From positions 5,580,001-5,644,000 of the forward strand of contig NZ_CP023699.1 of NCBI RefSeq assembly GCF_008704495.1: a stretch of 64,000 nucleotides of DNA, read 5' to 3'. This document shows, one piece after another, positions 24,262 through 32,707 of the stretch (positions are counted from its first letter, which is position 1; each line of letters begins with the position of its first letter). The translations under genes and the position numbers were made by a program. The DNA comes from Streptomyces kanamyceticus. Lineage in GTDB: Bacteria > Actinomycetota > Actinomycetes > Streptomycetales > Streptomycetaceae. Under the pieces are notes generated by a model, which saw only the letters and a program-made list of their open reading frames with translations, was not told the DNA's origin and searched no databases.

Positions 24262-25254
24262 CTACCAGGCGAACGACTCCGGCGAAGGGCCGGGCCCCGG
24301 GAAGATCTCGTCGAGACCGTCGAGGAGTTCCTGGGAGAGTTCGAGCTCGACGGCGCGCAGCGCGGAGGCCAGCTGGCCCGCGGTGCGGGGGCCGACGATC
24401 GGCGCGGTGATCCCGGGCCGGGTGAGCAGCCAGGCGAGCGCGACCTCGCCGGGTTCGAGACCGTGCTTGTCGAGCAGCTCCTCGTACGCCGTGATCTTCG
24501 CGTGGACCTCCGGCTTGGCGAGCTCGACCGCGGCGCGGCCACTGGTGCTGCGCGCGCCCTCGCCCGCCTTCTTCAGGACGCCCCCGAGCAGCCCGCCGTG
24601 CAGCGGTGACCACGGGATGACGCCGATGCCGTACTCCTCGGCGGCCGGGATGACCTCCATCTCGGCGTCGCGCGCGGCGAGGTTGTACAGGCACTGCTCG
24701 CTGACCAGGCCGTAGCTGCCGCGCCGCCGTGCGGTCTCGTTGGCCTGGGCGATCTTGTAGCCGGGGAAGTTGCTCGACCCCGCGTAGAGGATCTTCCCCT
24801 GCTGTACGAGGACGTCGACCGCCTGCCAGATCTCGTCGAACGGGGTGTTCCGGTCGATGTGGTGGAACTGGTAGATGTCGATGTAGTCGGTCCCGAGGCG
24901 CTTCAGCGACGCCTCGACGGCGCGGCGGATGCTGACCGCGGAGAGCCGGTCGTGGTTGGGCCAGACCGCTTCCCCTTCGGCGGACATGTTCCCGTACACC
25001 TTGGTGGCGAGCACGACCTTGTCGCGCCGCTCACCGCCCCGCGCGAACCAGGTGCCGATGATCTCCTCGGTGCGGCCCTTGCCCGCGCTCTGTCCGTAGA
25101 CGTTGGCGGTGTCGAAGTAGTTGACGCCCGCGTCGAGCGCGGCGTCCATGAGCGAGTGGCTCTCGGGTTCGTCGGTGAGCGGCCCGAAGTTCATGGTCCC
25201 GAGCGTGACCCGGCTGACCTTGAGCCCTGTGCGTCCCAGCTGCGTGTACTTCAT
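24262..25254 (-). CDS. Aldo/keto reductase
   Basis: A 330-residue NADPH-dependent oxidoreductase of the AKR superfamily. The catalytic tetrad can be placed: Asp in NYFDTANVYGQ and Tyr in the same motif, Lys in VVLATKVYG, and His in IYQFHHIDRNTP. The cofactor region is TAPIVGPRTAGQLASAL. Members of this subgroup reduce aldehydes and ketones and are sometimes involved in sugar or polyketide tailoring; the substrate is not predictable. The stop lies 63 bases from the micropeptide stop, convergent. Confidence 0.93.
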   Translation of the reverse strand: MKYTQLGRTGLKVSRVTLGTMNFGPLTDEPESHSLMDAALDAGVNYFDTANVYGQSAGKGRTEEIIGTWFARGGERRDKVVLATKVYGNMSAEGEAVWPNHDRLSAVSIRRAVEASLKRLGTDYIDIYQFHHIDRNTPFDEIWQAVDVLVQQGKILYAGSSNFPGYKIAQANETARRRGSYGLVSEQCLYNLAARDAEMEVIPAAEEYGIGVIPWSPLHGGLLGGVLKKAGEGARSTSGRAAVELAKPEVHAKITAYEELLDKHGLEPGEVALAWLLTRPGITAPIVGPRTAGQLASALRAVELELSQELLDGLDEIFPGPGPSPESFAW

Positions 25255-25312
25255 GGGGGTCCAGCCAACGGGGTGGAGTGGGCTCTAGGCAAGGGGAGTT
25301 GGCGGGCCTAGG

Positions 25313-25903
25313 TCAATCGCGGGGGAAGTCTTCGGTCTTGAGGACGAGGCCGATGGGGGCTGCCGCGAGGTCTACGTCCAGGCCGAAGGCCACGGTGAGC
25401 CGACGCCGGTAGTCCCCGTCCTTGGGGTGGGAGAAGAGGTGGCACTTCGCCGAAGTGGGGTCGGCGATGAAGTAGAGCGGGACTTCGGCAGTGGCGTATG
25501 CGTGCAGCTTGGGGCCGTAGTCGTAGTGCGCGGTGCTGTCGCAGGGGACTTCTACGACCAGATCGATGTCCGCGTAGCGCCAGCGACCGTTCGGGGCCGG
25601 GGCCTTGCCTTCCCTGACCGCTACGACGTCGGGCACGAAGGTGTTCATGTACCCGGGGAAGTCGATGTGCCGATCGGAAGTCGGCGACTTCTCCGGGTAC
25701 TTGAGCCGTAACTGGTCGGCGATGTCGTGAGTGATCTGCCGGTGGACCTGCCGCTGCGCGGTCATGATGACCGCGCCCTCGATGCTCTCGGCGACGTAGC
25801 CGAGATCACGGAACGGGGTCCGGTCGAGTGACTGGAACCACTGGTTCAGGGCTCCGTCGCCCTCCTCAGTGACCCCGGTGCTGTCGTTTCCCGCGATGAA
25901 CAC
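25313..25903 (-). CDS. Uma2-family (DUF820) PD-(D/E)XK nuclease-fold protein
   Basis: A 196-residue protein with the Uma2 core: PDVVAVREGKAPAP, then DIDLVVEVPCDSTAHYD and PKLHAYATAEVPLYFIAD, giving the Asp...Glu...Lys layout of the PD-(D/E)XK fold. GTG at 25903 was chosen (VFIAGNDSTG) behind GAGGGGCGGACA. Family members are abundant in Streptomyces and cyanobacteria and are thought to be endonuclease-like, but few have a proven role. It stands alone between a reductase and a DUF418 gene. Confidence 0.88.
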   Translation of the reverse strand: MFIAGNDSTGVTEEGDGALNQWFQSLDRTPFRDLGYVAESIEGAVIMTAQRQVHRQITHDIADQLRLKYPEKSPTSDRHIDFPGYMNTFVPDVVAVREGKAPAPNGRWRYADIDLVVEVPCDSTAHYDYGPKLHAYATAEVPLYFIADPTSAKCHLFSHPKDGDYRRRLTVAFGLDVDLAAAPIGLVLKTEDFPRD

Positions 25904-25968
25904 TGTCCGCCCCTCCCCGCTGCCGCCCTCGGGCAGCCGAGGAGTACAACGGCACCGGCCCCGGGCGG

Positions 25969-27228
25969 TCACCCCCGGTACATCACCCGCCGCAAGACCG
26001 TCTCCACAGGACCCCGTCGCCCCGCCCGCTCCATCGCGTACGCCCCCGCCACCGTCACCAGCCACACCCCGACCGCCACGAGTGCCATCGTCGCGCTGGT
26101 CAGGTGTGCGCCGAGGCCGAGGCCCCAGGCGGCGAGGAGTGGGGCGAAGAGGAGGGAGTGGGTGAGGTAGCAGGAGAGGGAGCGTTTGCCGACGGCGGAG
26201 AGGGCGGTGATCGTGCGTGCGCCTCGGCGGGGGCGGCGGCGCGTCCACCAGTGCGTGAAGAGCGCGATCGCGGCGACGTAGCCGAGCCCCGCGGCGTTCC
26301 CCGTGAGGTCGCGCAGCAGGCCCAGGACCCCCGACTCGCTCTGCGCGGCGTCCGGCACGTCGAGTGCGCCGATGTGCGCGAGCGCCGCGGGCAGCGCGCC
26401 GAGCCAGCCGATCGCGATGCCGATGACGGCGGTGCGGCGCAGGAGGGGCAGGTGGCGTCCCGGCTCCTCCAGGATCCGGCGCCGCGCCGCCCAGAACCCG
26501 AGCAGGAAGATGGTGAAGCCGCCGCCGACCAGGGAGAGCGGGGCGGCGAGGAAGGTGACGTAGAGGCCGCTCTCCACGCGGGTGGCGGCGGAGTCGGGCC
26601 AGCTCGGGTCGCCCGCCGCGTAGGCATCCGAACCGGGCTCGGCGTGGGCGTCCCCGAGCGAGCCCAACTCCCCGTTGAGCAGGGCGGATACGACGGGTTG
26701 CAGCGCCCCGAAGAGCAGCAGCGCGGCGCCGATCCCGATCCACCACTTCAGCGCCCGGTCACTGCGGCGCAGGAAGAGCCAGCCGAGGGCGAGGCTGAGC
26801 AGCCCGTAGTACCCGACGATGTCACCCGCCATCAGGAGGGTGGAATGCGCGAGGCCGATGACGATCAGACAGAGGCTCCGGCGGCGCAGGACGGCGACCG
26901 TGCCGCGCTCGGATGCGCCCTTCGCGGTCCGCCGCAGGAACAGCTGCGTCATCCCGTACCCGAAGAGGAACGCGAAGAGCGGGTACACCCGCATGTCGAG
27001 GGTGGTGATCATCGTGAACTGGACGGCGTGGTCGACCCACCCGCCGTCCACGGGCTGCCACCCGGACGGCCCGTGCTTCGCCTTCCAGAGGTGGAAGGCG
27101 GTGTTGGACAGCACGATGAGCAGGAGCATCAGGCCCCGGGCGAGGTCCGGGGCCAGGGCCCGTTCGCCCGGTGGCAGCTCGGTGCGGGGGGACGGCGCTG
27201 CCTTGTCCGCGGCGGTCTCTGTCGTCAT
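25969..27228 (-). CDS. DUF418-domain polytopic membrane protein
   Basis: A 419-residue membrane protein with about ten helices. The N-terminal part (ERALAPDLARGLMLLLIVLSN; PLFAFLFGYGMTQLFLRR) and the C-terminal DUF418 region (VGKRSLSCYLTHSLLFAPLL) are characteristic of the YeiB/DUF418 group, related to acyltransferase-3 membrane proteins. The role is unknown; some relatives are near transport or cell-wall genes. ATG at 27228. It is a monocistronic gene with 115 bases to the next. Confidence 0.87.
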   Translation of the reverse strand: MTTETAADKAAPSPRTELPPGERALAPDLARGLMLLLIVLSNTAFHLWKAKHGPSGWQPVDGGWVDHAVQFTMITTLDMRVYPLFAFLFGYGMTQLFLRRTAKGASERGTVAVLRRRSLCLIVIGLAHSTLLMAGDIVGYYGLLSLALGWLFLRRSDRALKWWIGIGAALLLFGALQPVVSALLNGELGSLGDAHAEPGSDAYAAGDPSWPDSAATRVESGLYVTFLAAPLSLVGGGFTIFLLGFWAARRRILEEPGRHLPLLRRTAVIGIAIGWLGALPAALAHIGALDVPDAAQSESGVLGLLRDLTGNAAGLGYVAAIALFTHWWTRRRPRRGARTITALSAVGKRSLSCYLTHSLLFAPLLAAWGLGLGAHLTSATMALVAVGVWLVTVAGAYAMERAGRRGPVETVLRRVMYRG

Positions 27229-27343
27229 GTCTGGACGGTAGGGAGACTGCGGTGCGGCGGGCGTCGGTCTTCCGGCTAGGGCGCGGTGACCAAAGTGTGC
27301 GGCTGAGATGCCGCCCTTGCCGGGGGCCCGGGTTCCGGGTGGT

Positions 27344-28645
27344 CTACTTCCGCGGCGTGACCTCCGGTACGGCCGCCCCGCGAGCCGCTCCCACCTCGAA
27401 CGTCACGTGCGTCAGGCCGGTCGGCGCCTCCGTGCCGACTCGCAGTGGTGCCCAGAGAGTCGCGAACTCGCCGGGGTTCAGGTCCAGTGGGAGCCGGCCC
27501 GTCAGTGTGGTCCTGTCCGCCGACAGTTCACCCACGGCCCACCAGTTCTGCGGCAGCCCGTTCCGCCCCCAGTACAGCTTGGACTCGGTGAACCACATCC
27601 CCTGCGGCGCGCGGACGGTGACGGTCTGTGTGCCGATGCGCTCCACACCGGTGTTCTGCACCGTCACGCTCGGCCAGAAGCTCTCCTCGCCCTGCGCCAC
27701 CGTCTGCGGGCTGCGCCGGTCGGTGACGGTGAGCGAGACCCGGGCCCACTCCGGCAGATAGCCCCGGCACCGGAAGTAGACGCTGCCGACCTGGAAGGCG
27801 TCCTCGGGCTTGCTCGGATCCCAGCCGTACTGGTGGCTGAGGGTTTCCTGGCCCTCGGCCGCCTGCGGCCACACCAGGAAGCGGTAGTAGCCGGCCTTGT
27901 CGCCGAGTTCGCCCAGGTGGAAGGCGGGCAGGTCCACCCAGTCCGTCGCGGCGCTGTCGTTGCGCGCCCGCAGGTACTGCTTCTTCGGCAGCGGGGTGAG
28001 GTGCGAGGGCTCGCCGTCCTCGTGGACCAGCTGGTAGTAGACGTAACCGTCGGCCTCGTCGGGCAGGCGCGGGTTGACCAGGTTGATGAAGAGCGTCCGG
28101 TCGTGCACGAGGCCGCTGTCCGTGACGTAGCCGAAGCCGGCCTGGCTGTAGCCCTTCTGGTCCGGGTAGCGGTCCCAGTTGTTGTCGTAGGGCAGCCGGA
28201 CGAACGGGCGCCCTGTGCCTTCGGGGTAGCTCTTGTCCCAGTTCGGGTTGAGAGCCTCGACCCGCGGCGCGACCGTGTACACGCTGCCGTTGTCCAGCGT
28301 GACCTCGACCTTGATCAGGTACGTCTGGGCGTTCTCGCCGCGGACGGTCCTGTCGACGGCCAGGTCGCCGCGGAGGGTGAAGGTGATCAGGTCCCGGTCC
28401 CCGACCGTGACCGTGTCGATGACCTCGAACTCCTGGTCGATGCCGCCCTCGCCGCGCTCCTTCTTGCTGGTGCCGTGGTCGACGGTCCCCTCGCCATCCC
28501 AGTCGTACGTGATTCCCTTGATCTTCACGCCCTTGGGGGCCGATAACCGGCCGTCGTAGCGGAACTCGCTGTCCCAGGTCGCGAAGCGGTTGGCGTGTCC
28601 GAGGGTGTGGATCTCCGTGGCGCCTGCGTTGTCGATGGGACTCAC
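27344..28645 (-). CDS. Orphan beta-rich protein of unknown function, coupled to an AraC gene
   Basis: A 433-residue protein with no signal peptide, membrane segment or enzymatic motif that I recognise. The GTG start overlaps the araC stop as GTGA, with GAGGAGAA about six bases upstream, so it is surely translated and coupled to the regulator. The sequence is rich in aromatic and acidic residues and alternating strands, with possible immunoglobulin-like modules: ITFTLRGDLAVDRTVRGENA, then LIKVEVTLDNGSVYTVAPRV, and a C-terminal WPSVTVQNTGVERIGTQTVT module that looks CARDB-like. It may recognise the signal to which the AraC protein responds. Confidence 0.75.
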   Translation of the reverse strand: MSPIDNAGATEIHTLGHANRFATWDSEFRYDGRLSAPKGVKIKGITYDWDGEGTVDHGTSKKERGEGGIDQEFEVIDTVTVGDRDLITFTLRGDLAVDRTVRGENAQTYLIKVEVTLDNGSVYTVAPRVEALNPNWDKSYPEGTGRPFVRLPYDNNWDRYPDQKGYSQAGFGYVTDSGLVHDRTLFINLVNPRLPDEADGYVYYQLVHEDGEPSHLTPLPKKQYLRARNDSAATDWVDLPAFHLGELGDKAGYYRFLVWPQAAEGQETLSHQYGWDPSKPEDAFQVGSVYFRCRGYLPEWARVSLTVTDRRSPQTVAQGEESFWPSVTVQNTGVERIGTQTVTVRAPQGMWFTESKLYWGRNGLPQNWWAVGELSADRTTLTGRLPLDLNPGEFATLWAPLRVGTEAPTGLTHVTFEVGAARGAAVPEVTPRK

Positions 28646-29754
28646 TTGTTCTCCTCTGCCGTCGAGTCTGCCGTCGAGACCGAGCGGACTCCGGACGGTA
28701 GTGCCGTCGTCGCAGAGGGCATGACTTCCTTTCGCGCCAATCGCGTCCGGTAGCGCCCCGGTGTCGTGCCGAACGTGCGCGTGAACGCGTGCGACAGGGC
28801 GTACGGGGAGCTGTAGCCGACCTGGCGGGCCACCGTGTCCAGGGAAGCGGGCGTGGAGCGCAGGAGCGTCGCCGCTCGCGACATGCGCCACCAGGTGAGG
28901 TACGCCATGGGGGCGCGGCCCACCAGGGACGTGAAGCGGCGGGCGAGAGTGGCCCGGGAGACGCCCGTGCGGGACGCCAACTCCTCGTTGGACCAAGGGG
29001 TTTCGGGGGAGTCGTGCAGCAGGCGCAGGGCCTTGGCGACCACCGGGTCGTTGAGCGCGGCGGGCCAGCGGGCCGGGCACTGGGAGTCGGCCGCGGAGTC
29101 CGCGAGCCAGGCGCGCACCATGTACACCAGGAGCAGGTCGAGGAGGCCGGGCACGACCACGTCGGCGCCGGGGCGGGACGCGCCCGCCTCCCTGCCGAGC
29201 AGGTCGATCGCGGCCGCGAGCTCCGGGTGGCGTCCCGCCCTGCGGGGCAGGTGGACGATGTCGGGGATCTCGGCGAGGAGCGGGTGCGCGTGGGCGCCGC
29301 TCGACTGGTACTTGCCGCAGAGCATTTCCAGGGCGGGGCCCGCGGGTTCGGACGGACCGGGCCCCGCGGATCCGGACGCACCGGGTCCGGCCGGACCGGG
29401 TCCGTGGGGCTGCCGTGCGTCGTGCGTCAGTGGCGCGTCGCGCGTCAGCGGCAGGCCGTGCGTCTCCAGCCACTCGTCGAAAGGGGTCGCCCGCTCGACC
29501 GTGGGCCCGTCCACAGGGGAGTCCGCGACGATGTGTCCCGCCCCGCGCGGCAGCAGCAGCACGTCGCCCGCCGCCAGCGTGAAGGGGGCGCTCCCGTCGT
29601 CCGGCAGCACCCAGCAGCTCCCTTCCAGGACCACGCGGAAGCCCACCCCGTCGTACGAGGGGATCCTGCTGCACCAGGAGCCCGACACCCTGACGCGGTG
29701 GGAGACCGGCCGCCCGGCCCGCACCGCCGAGATCACATCGCTGACGACGTCCAT
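28642..29754 (-). CDS. AraC-family regulator with N-terminal cupin sensor
   Basis: A 370-residue transcription factor. The N-terminal half is a cupin-type ligand domain (GVGFRVVLEGSCWVLPDDGS, then LAAGDVLLLPRGAGHIVADS). The C-terminal about 100 residues carry two helix-turn-helix motifs: ELASRTGVSRATLARRFTSL and LDTVARQVGYSSPYALSHAF, ending TFGTTPGRYRTRLAR. Between them is a proline/glycine-rich stretch (about 120-145). It heads a two-gene operon with the orphan above and diverges from the MBL hydrolase; two ATTGAGGTG direct repeats at 29792 and 29808 lie in the shared gap. Confidence 0.92.
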   Translation of the reverse strand: MDVVSDVISAVRAGRPVSHRVRVSGSWCSRIPSYDGVGFRVVLEGSCWVLPDDGSAPFTLAAGDVLLLPRGAGHIVADSPVDGPTVERATPFDEWLETHGLPLTRDAPLTHDARQPHGPGPAGPGASGSAGPGPSEPAGPALEMLCGKYQSSGAHAHPLLAEIPDIVHLPRRAGRHPELAAAIDLLGREAGASRPGADVVVPGLLDLLLVYMVRAWLADSAADSQCPARWPAALNDPVVAKALRLLHDSPETPWSNEELASRTGVSRATLARRFTSLVGRAPMAYLTWWRMSRAATLLRSTPASLDTVARQVGYSSPYALSHAFTRTFGTTPGRYRTRLARKEVMPSATTALPSGVRSVSTADSTAEENK

Positions 29755-29843
29755 GGCCGGATTCTAGTGTGGTGAGACGCTCGCGTATTCAATTGAGGTG
29801 AGCGGGCATTGAGGTGCTCGCCGACGCTTCCTACGGTGGGTCC

Positions 29844-30740
29844 ATGAGTGAATTCACCGAAGAGCGGATCGTGTTGGGCGATATCGAGGTCCGTCGGGTC
29901 GTGGAGCTGGACGCACTGCCCTTCGAGACCGACGCGATCGTCCCGGACATGCCGGACTCCGTGTGGCGCGAGAACGCGGACCGGCTCGCGCCCGACCACT
30001 GGGACCCGGTGACCGGCAACGCGCTCGCGGCCATACAGAGCTGGGTGCTGCGCAGCGAGGGGCTCACCGTCCTGGTCGACACGGGCGTCGGCAACGGCAG
30101 GGTGCGGCCGGGTGTGCCGCCCTTCGAGCACCTCGACACCCCCTATCTGGACCGGCTCGCCGCGACGGGGGTGCGCCCCGAGGACGTCGACGTCGTCGTC
30201 AACACCCATCTGCACGCCGATCACGTCGGCTGGAACACCCGCGCGCAGGACGGCGATTGGGTCCCCACCTTCCCCAACGCCAGCTACCTCATTCCGGCCG
30301 CCGACCACGCCCATTTCGGTCCGGGGCGCGGGGGCGAGGTCCCCCCGGAGCTCCGGGCGGCCTTCGCCGACAGCGTCGAGCCCGTCGTACGGGCCGGGCA
30401 GGCCGTGCTGTGGGAGGGCGCGCACCGCATCGACGCGCGCCTCACCCTGGAGGCCGCGCCCGGTCACACCCCCGGTTCGGCCGTGCTGAGGCTGGCGTCC
30501 GGCGGCGACAGGGCCGTCTTCGTCGGCGACCTCCTGCACACTCCCGCGCAGCTCTTCGAGCCCGGCTGCAGCAGCTGCTTCTGCGAGAACCCGAAGGAGT
30601 CCGCCGAGAGCCGCGTACGGGTGCTCGGGCGGGCCGCCGACGAGGGGGAACTCCTGGTGCCCGCGCACTTCCGCGGGGCAGGAGTGGCTCAAGTGGCGCG
30701 CGCGGGCGGCAAGTTCAGCATCAGCCGGTGGGGCGCGTGA
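29844..30740 (+). CDS. MBL-fold metallo-hydrolase
   Basis: A 298-residue enzyme with a metallo-beta-lactamase fold. The metal-binding signature NTHLHADHVGWN (about 126-137) supplies HxHxDH. Further ligands are His in PGHTPGSAVLRL, Asp in VFVGDLLHTP and a C-terminal His in VPAHFRG. Such proteins are lactonases, glyoxalase-II-like thioesterases or related hydrolases. ATG at 29844 was preferred because MSEFTEERIVLGD begins the family strand. The last 20 bases overlap the convergent SGNH hydrolase gene. Confidence 0.92.
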   Translation: MSEFTEERIVLGDIEVRRVVELDALPFETDAIVPDMPDSVWRENADRLAPDHWDPVTGNALAAIQSWVLRSEGLTVLVDTGVGNGRVRPGVPPFEHLDTPYLDRLAATGVRPEDVDVVVNTHLHADHVGWNTRAQDGDWVPTFPNASYLIPAADHAHFGPGRGGEVPPELRAAFADSVEPVVRAGQAVLWEGAHRIDARLTLEAAPGHTPGSAVLRLASGGDRAVFVGDLLHTPAQLFEPGCSSCFCENPKESAESRVRVLGRAADEGELLVPAHFRGAGVAQVARAGGKFSISRWGA

Positions 30741-31464
30741 CCGCCGCTTCGGGTCGGGTGACCGCCTCGGGTCGGGCGGCCACCCCGGCGTAGGGGCCGC
30801 CGATCCCCCACGCCTGCGCCATCGCGTCCGCGAAGGCCCCGGCCAGCTTGTGCTCGCCGCTCGCGTTGGGGTGCGTGCCGTCGTACGTGTCGAGATGGAT
30901 GTCGTACGACGGCGGGCGCGAGGCGAGGAGCAGCGGCGAGGTCCCGGTGTCCAGGTTCGCCACCGCCTTGGCGAGGAGCTCGTTGAAGCGGGCGACCTCG
31001 GCGGCGAAGGGCGCGTCCGACTCGGCGCGGATGTTGGGGATCACGGGGAGCAGGACCAGCCGGATCCGCGGGTTCGCCGCGCGGGCGCGCTCGACGAAGG
31101 CGTGGACGTTGTGCGCGGTCTGCTCCGCGTTCGTGTAGAAGCCGAGGTCGATCAGGCCGAGCGAGACGAGGAGCACGTCGGCGGGGTCGCGGGTCAGCGC
31201 GCCCGCGATCTGCGGGGCCAGGTGCTGCCAGCCCTCGCCCCAGCCCGCGAGGTGGTGGCGGGGGAAGTCGGCGGCGGCGTCCGCGTAGTCGTGGGAGAGG
31301 GGCTCGCCCGTCGCCTTGTCGTGCAGGGCCGTGCGCGGGCCCACCACGGCGAAGCCCTCGTCGCCGAGGGTGTCCCGCAGGTGGTGCCACATCCGGTATC
31401 GCCAGGTGTGTTCACCGGCGCTTCCGATCGTCATCGAGTCGCCGACGAACATGAACCTGAGCAT
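30721..31464 (-). CDS. SGNH/GDSL-family hydrolase
   Basis: A 247-residue esterase/lipase-like enzyme without a signal peptide. Block I is VGDSMTIGSAGEHT, with the catalytic Ser near residue 9; block III is seen as SLGLIDLG in place of GxND, and block V is DGTHPNASGEHKLA with catalytic Asp and His. The Gly-x-Asn-Asp replaced by Gly-Leu-Ile-Asp is a notable departure. ATG at 31464 was chosen because MLRFMFVGDS places the nucleophile normally. The C-terminus (ARPEAVTRPEAAVTRPTG) carries a short repeat and overlaps the MBL gene tail. Confidence 0.87.
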   Translation of the reverse strand: MLRFMFVGDSMTIGSAGEHTWRYRMWHHLRDTLGDEGFAVVGPRTALHDKATGEPLSHDYADAAADFPRHHLAGWGEGWQHLAPQIAGALTRDPADVLLVSLGLIDLGFYTNAEQTAHNVHAFVERARAANPRIRLVLLPVIPNIRAESDAPFAAEVARFNELLAKAVANLDTGTSPLLLASRPPSYDIHLDTYDGTHPNASGEHKLAGAFADAMAQAWGIGGPYAGVAARPEAVTRPEAAVTRPTG

Positions 31465-31550
31465 CCGCTCATCATGGCGGATCAGGCACGTCACCTGCGA
31501 TGTGAGGCTGCGCACGCTCTCCGGTCACGGGGGATGGCACGCTTGGGCGC

Positions 31551-32540
31551 ATGCGTTCGCTTCGGGCTGTCCCGTCTCTCCTCGCCGGTGCCGTGCTCCT
31601 CTTCGCCGTGGCGGTGCCCGCCGCCGCCGACGACCACGACGGCTTCACCATCAAGGATCCCCGGATCGTCGAGTCCAGCGGCCTCGCGGCATCCCGCGCC
31701 CACCCGGGCGTCTACTGGACCCACAACGACCAGGACAAGGGCGCCTTCCTCTACGCGGTCGACAGCCGCACGGGAAAGACCGTCGCGACCATCACCATGA
31801 CCGGGGTCGGCGCCCCGCGCGACGTGGAGGCCATCTCGGTCGGCAGCGACGGCAACATCTACGTCGGCGACATCGGCGACAACCTCAACGGCACCTGGAA
31901 GAACGTCTGGGTCTACAAGCTGCCCGAGCCGAAGAAGCTGACCGACCAGAGCGTGCGCGCCACGCAGTACGTCGTGAAGTACGAGGACGGGCCGAGGGAC
32001 GCCGAGGCGCTGATGGTGCACCCCAAGACCGGACGCGTCTACATCGTCAGCAAGAACGAGGAGGGCGGCGGCCTCTACGAGAGCCCGGAGCGCATGACCG
32101 CCTCGGGGACGAACGTCTTCAAGCGCGTCTGTGACATCGACCTCTGGGTGACCGACGGGGCCTTCTCGCCCGACGGCAAACAGCTCGCTCTGCGCGGCTA
32201 CTTCGGGGGTGTCTGGTACGCCTGGAAGGGCGACGGGGAGAAGCCCGAGCGCAAGGGGCGGCTGAGCGTGCCGCTGCAGCGGCAGGGCGAGTCCGTCACG
32301 TACACCCTGGACGGCACGACGCTGATGTACGGCACCGAGGGCGAGCAGAGCGAGGTCAAGCCGGTCGAGGCGCCGGGCGGCGGCGGGAACGGCAAGTCGC
32401 CATCGGCCGACGGGAGTTCGGGCGACGGCGGGGGCGAGGGGCTCGACGGCAAGGTGAAGACGGGCGCGATCGTGCTCGGCGCGGCGCTGCTCGCGGTGTT
32501 CGGCCTGAAGCGGCTGACGCGGCGCGGGGGCGGCAAGTAG
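31551..32540 (+). CDS. Secreted, membrane-anchored propeller-like protein
   Basis: A 329-residue protein with an N-terminal signal peptide (MRSLRAVPSLLAGAVLLFAV, cleavage near AAA-DDH at about 25) and a single C-terminal helix (about 300-320) before the basic tail KRLTRRGGGK. Such a layout would tether the protein to the outer face of the membrane. The middle has blade-like repeats: HPGVYWTHNDQDKGAFLYAV, VEAISVGSDGNIYVGDIGDN and AEALMVHPKTGRVYIVSK. A glycine/serine-rich spacer precedes the anchor. It may bind or hydrolyse an external ligand; no catalytic residues were identified. Confidence 0.85.
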   Translation: MRSLRAVPSLLAGAVLLFAVAVPAAADDHDGFTIKDPRIVESSGLAASRAHPGVYWTHNDQDKGAFLYAVDSRTGKTVATITMTGVGAPRDVEAISVGSDGNIYVGDIGDNLNGTWKNVWVYKLPEPKKLTDQSVRATQYVVKYEDGPRDAEALMVHPKTGRVYIVSKNEEGGGLYESPERMTASGTNVFKRVCDIDLWVTDGAFSPDGKQLALRGYFGGVWYAWKGDGEKPERKGRLSVPLQRQGESVTYTLDGTTLMYGTEGEQSEVKPVEAPGGGGNGKSPSADGSSGDGGGEGLDGKVKTGAIVLGAALLAVFGLKRLTRRGGGK

Positions 32541-32605
32541 CCGTTTCCCGGCCGCCGGTCCGTACGGCCTGAGCGGCTTTGGGGAAGTCCGGTGCGGCTC
32601 AGGTG

Positions 32606-32700
32606 CGCCCGTAAGGGGCGCGGTGCTGTGACATGTGCGGCTCCGCCGCGTGGGCGCGACCAGCCACGACGCGCCCGCAGGCGTGGACCGTACGTCCCGC
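32606..32700. repeat. Dispersed intergenic repeat between convergent genes
   Basis: GCGCCCGTAAGGGGCGC at 32606-32622 is a hairpin, and GCGCGACCAGCCACGACGC at 32651-32670 resembles the GACCAGCCACAGCGCACC segment at 35478-35497. The element lies between the propeller-like gene and tetR and probably terminates both. No gene is seen here. Confidence 0.55.
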
Positions 32701-32707
32701 GGGGCGC

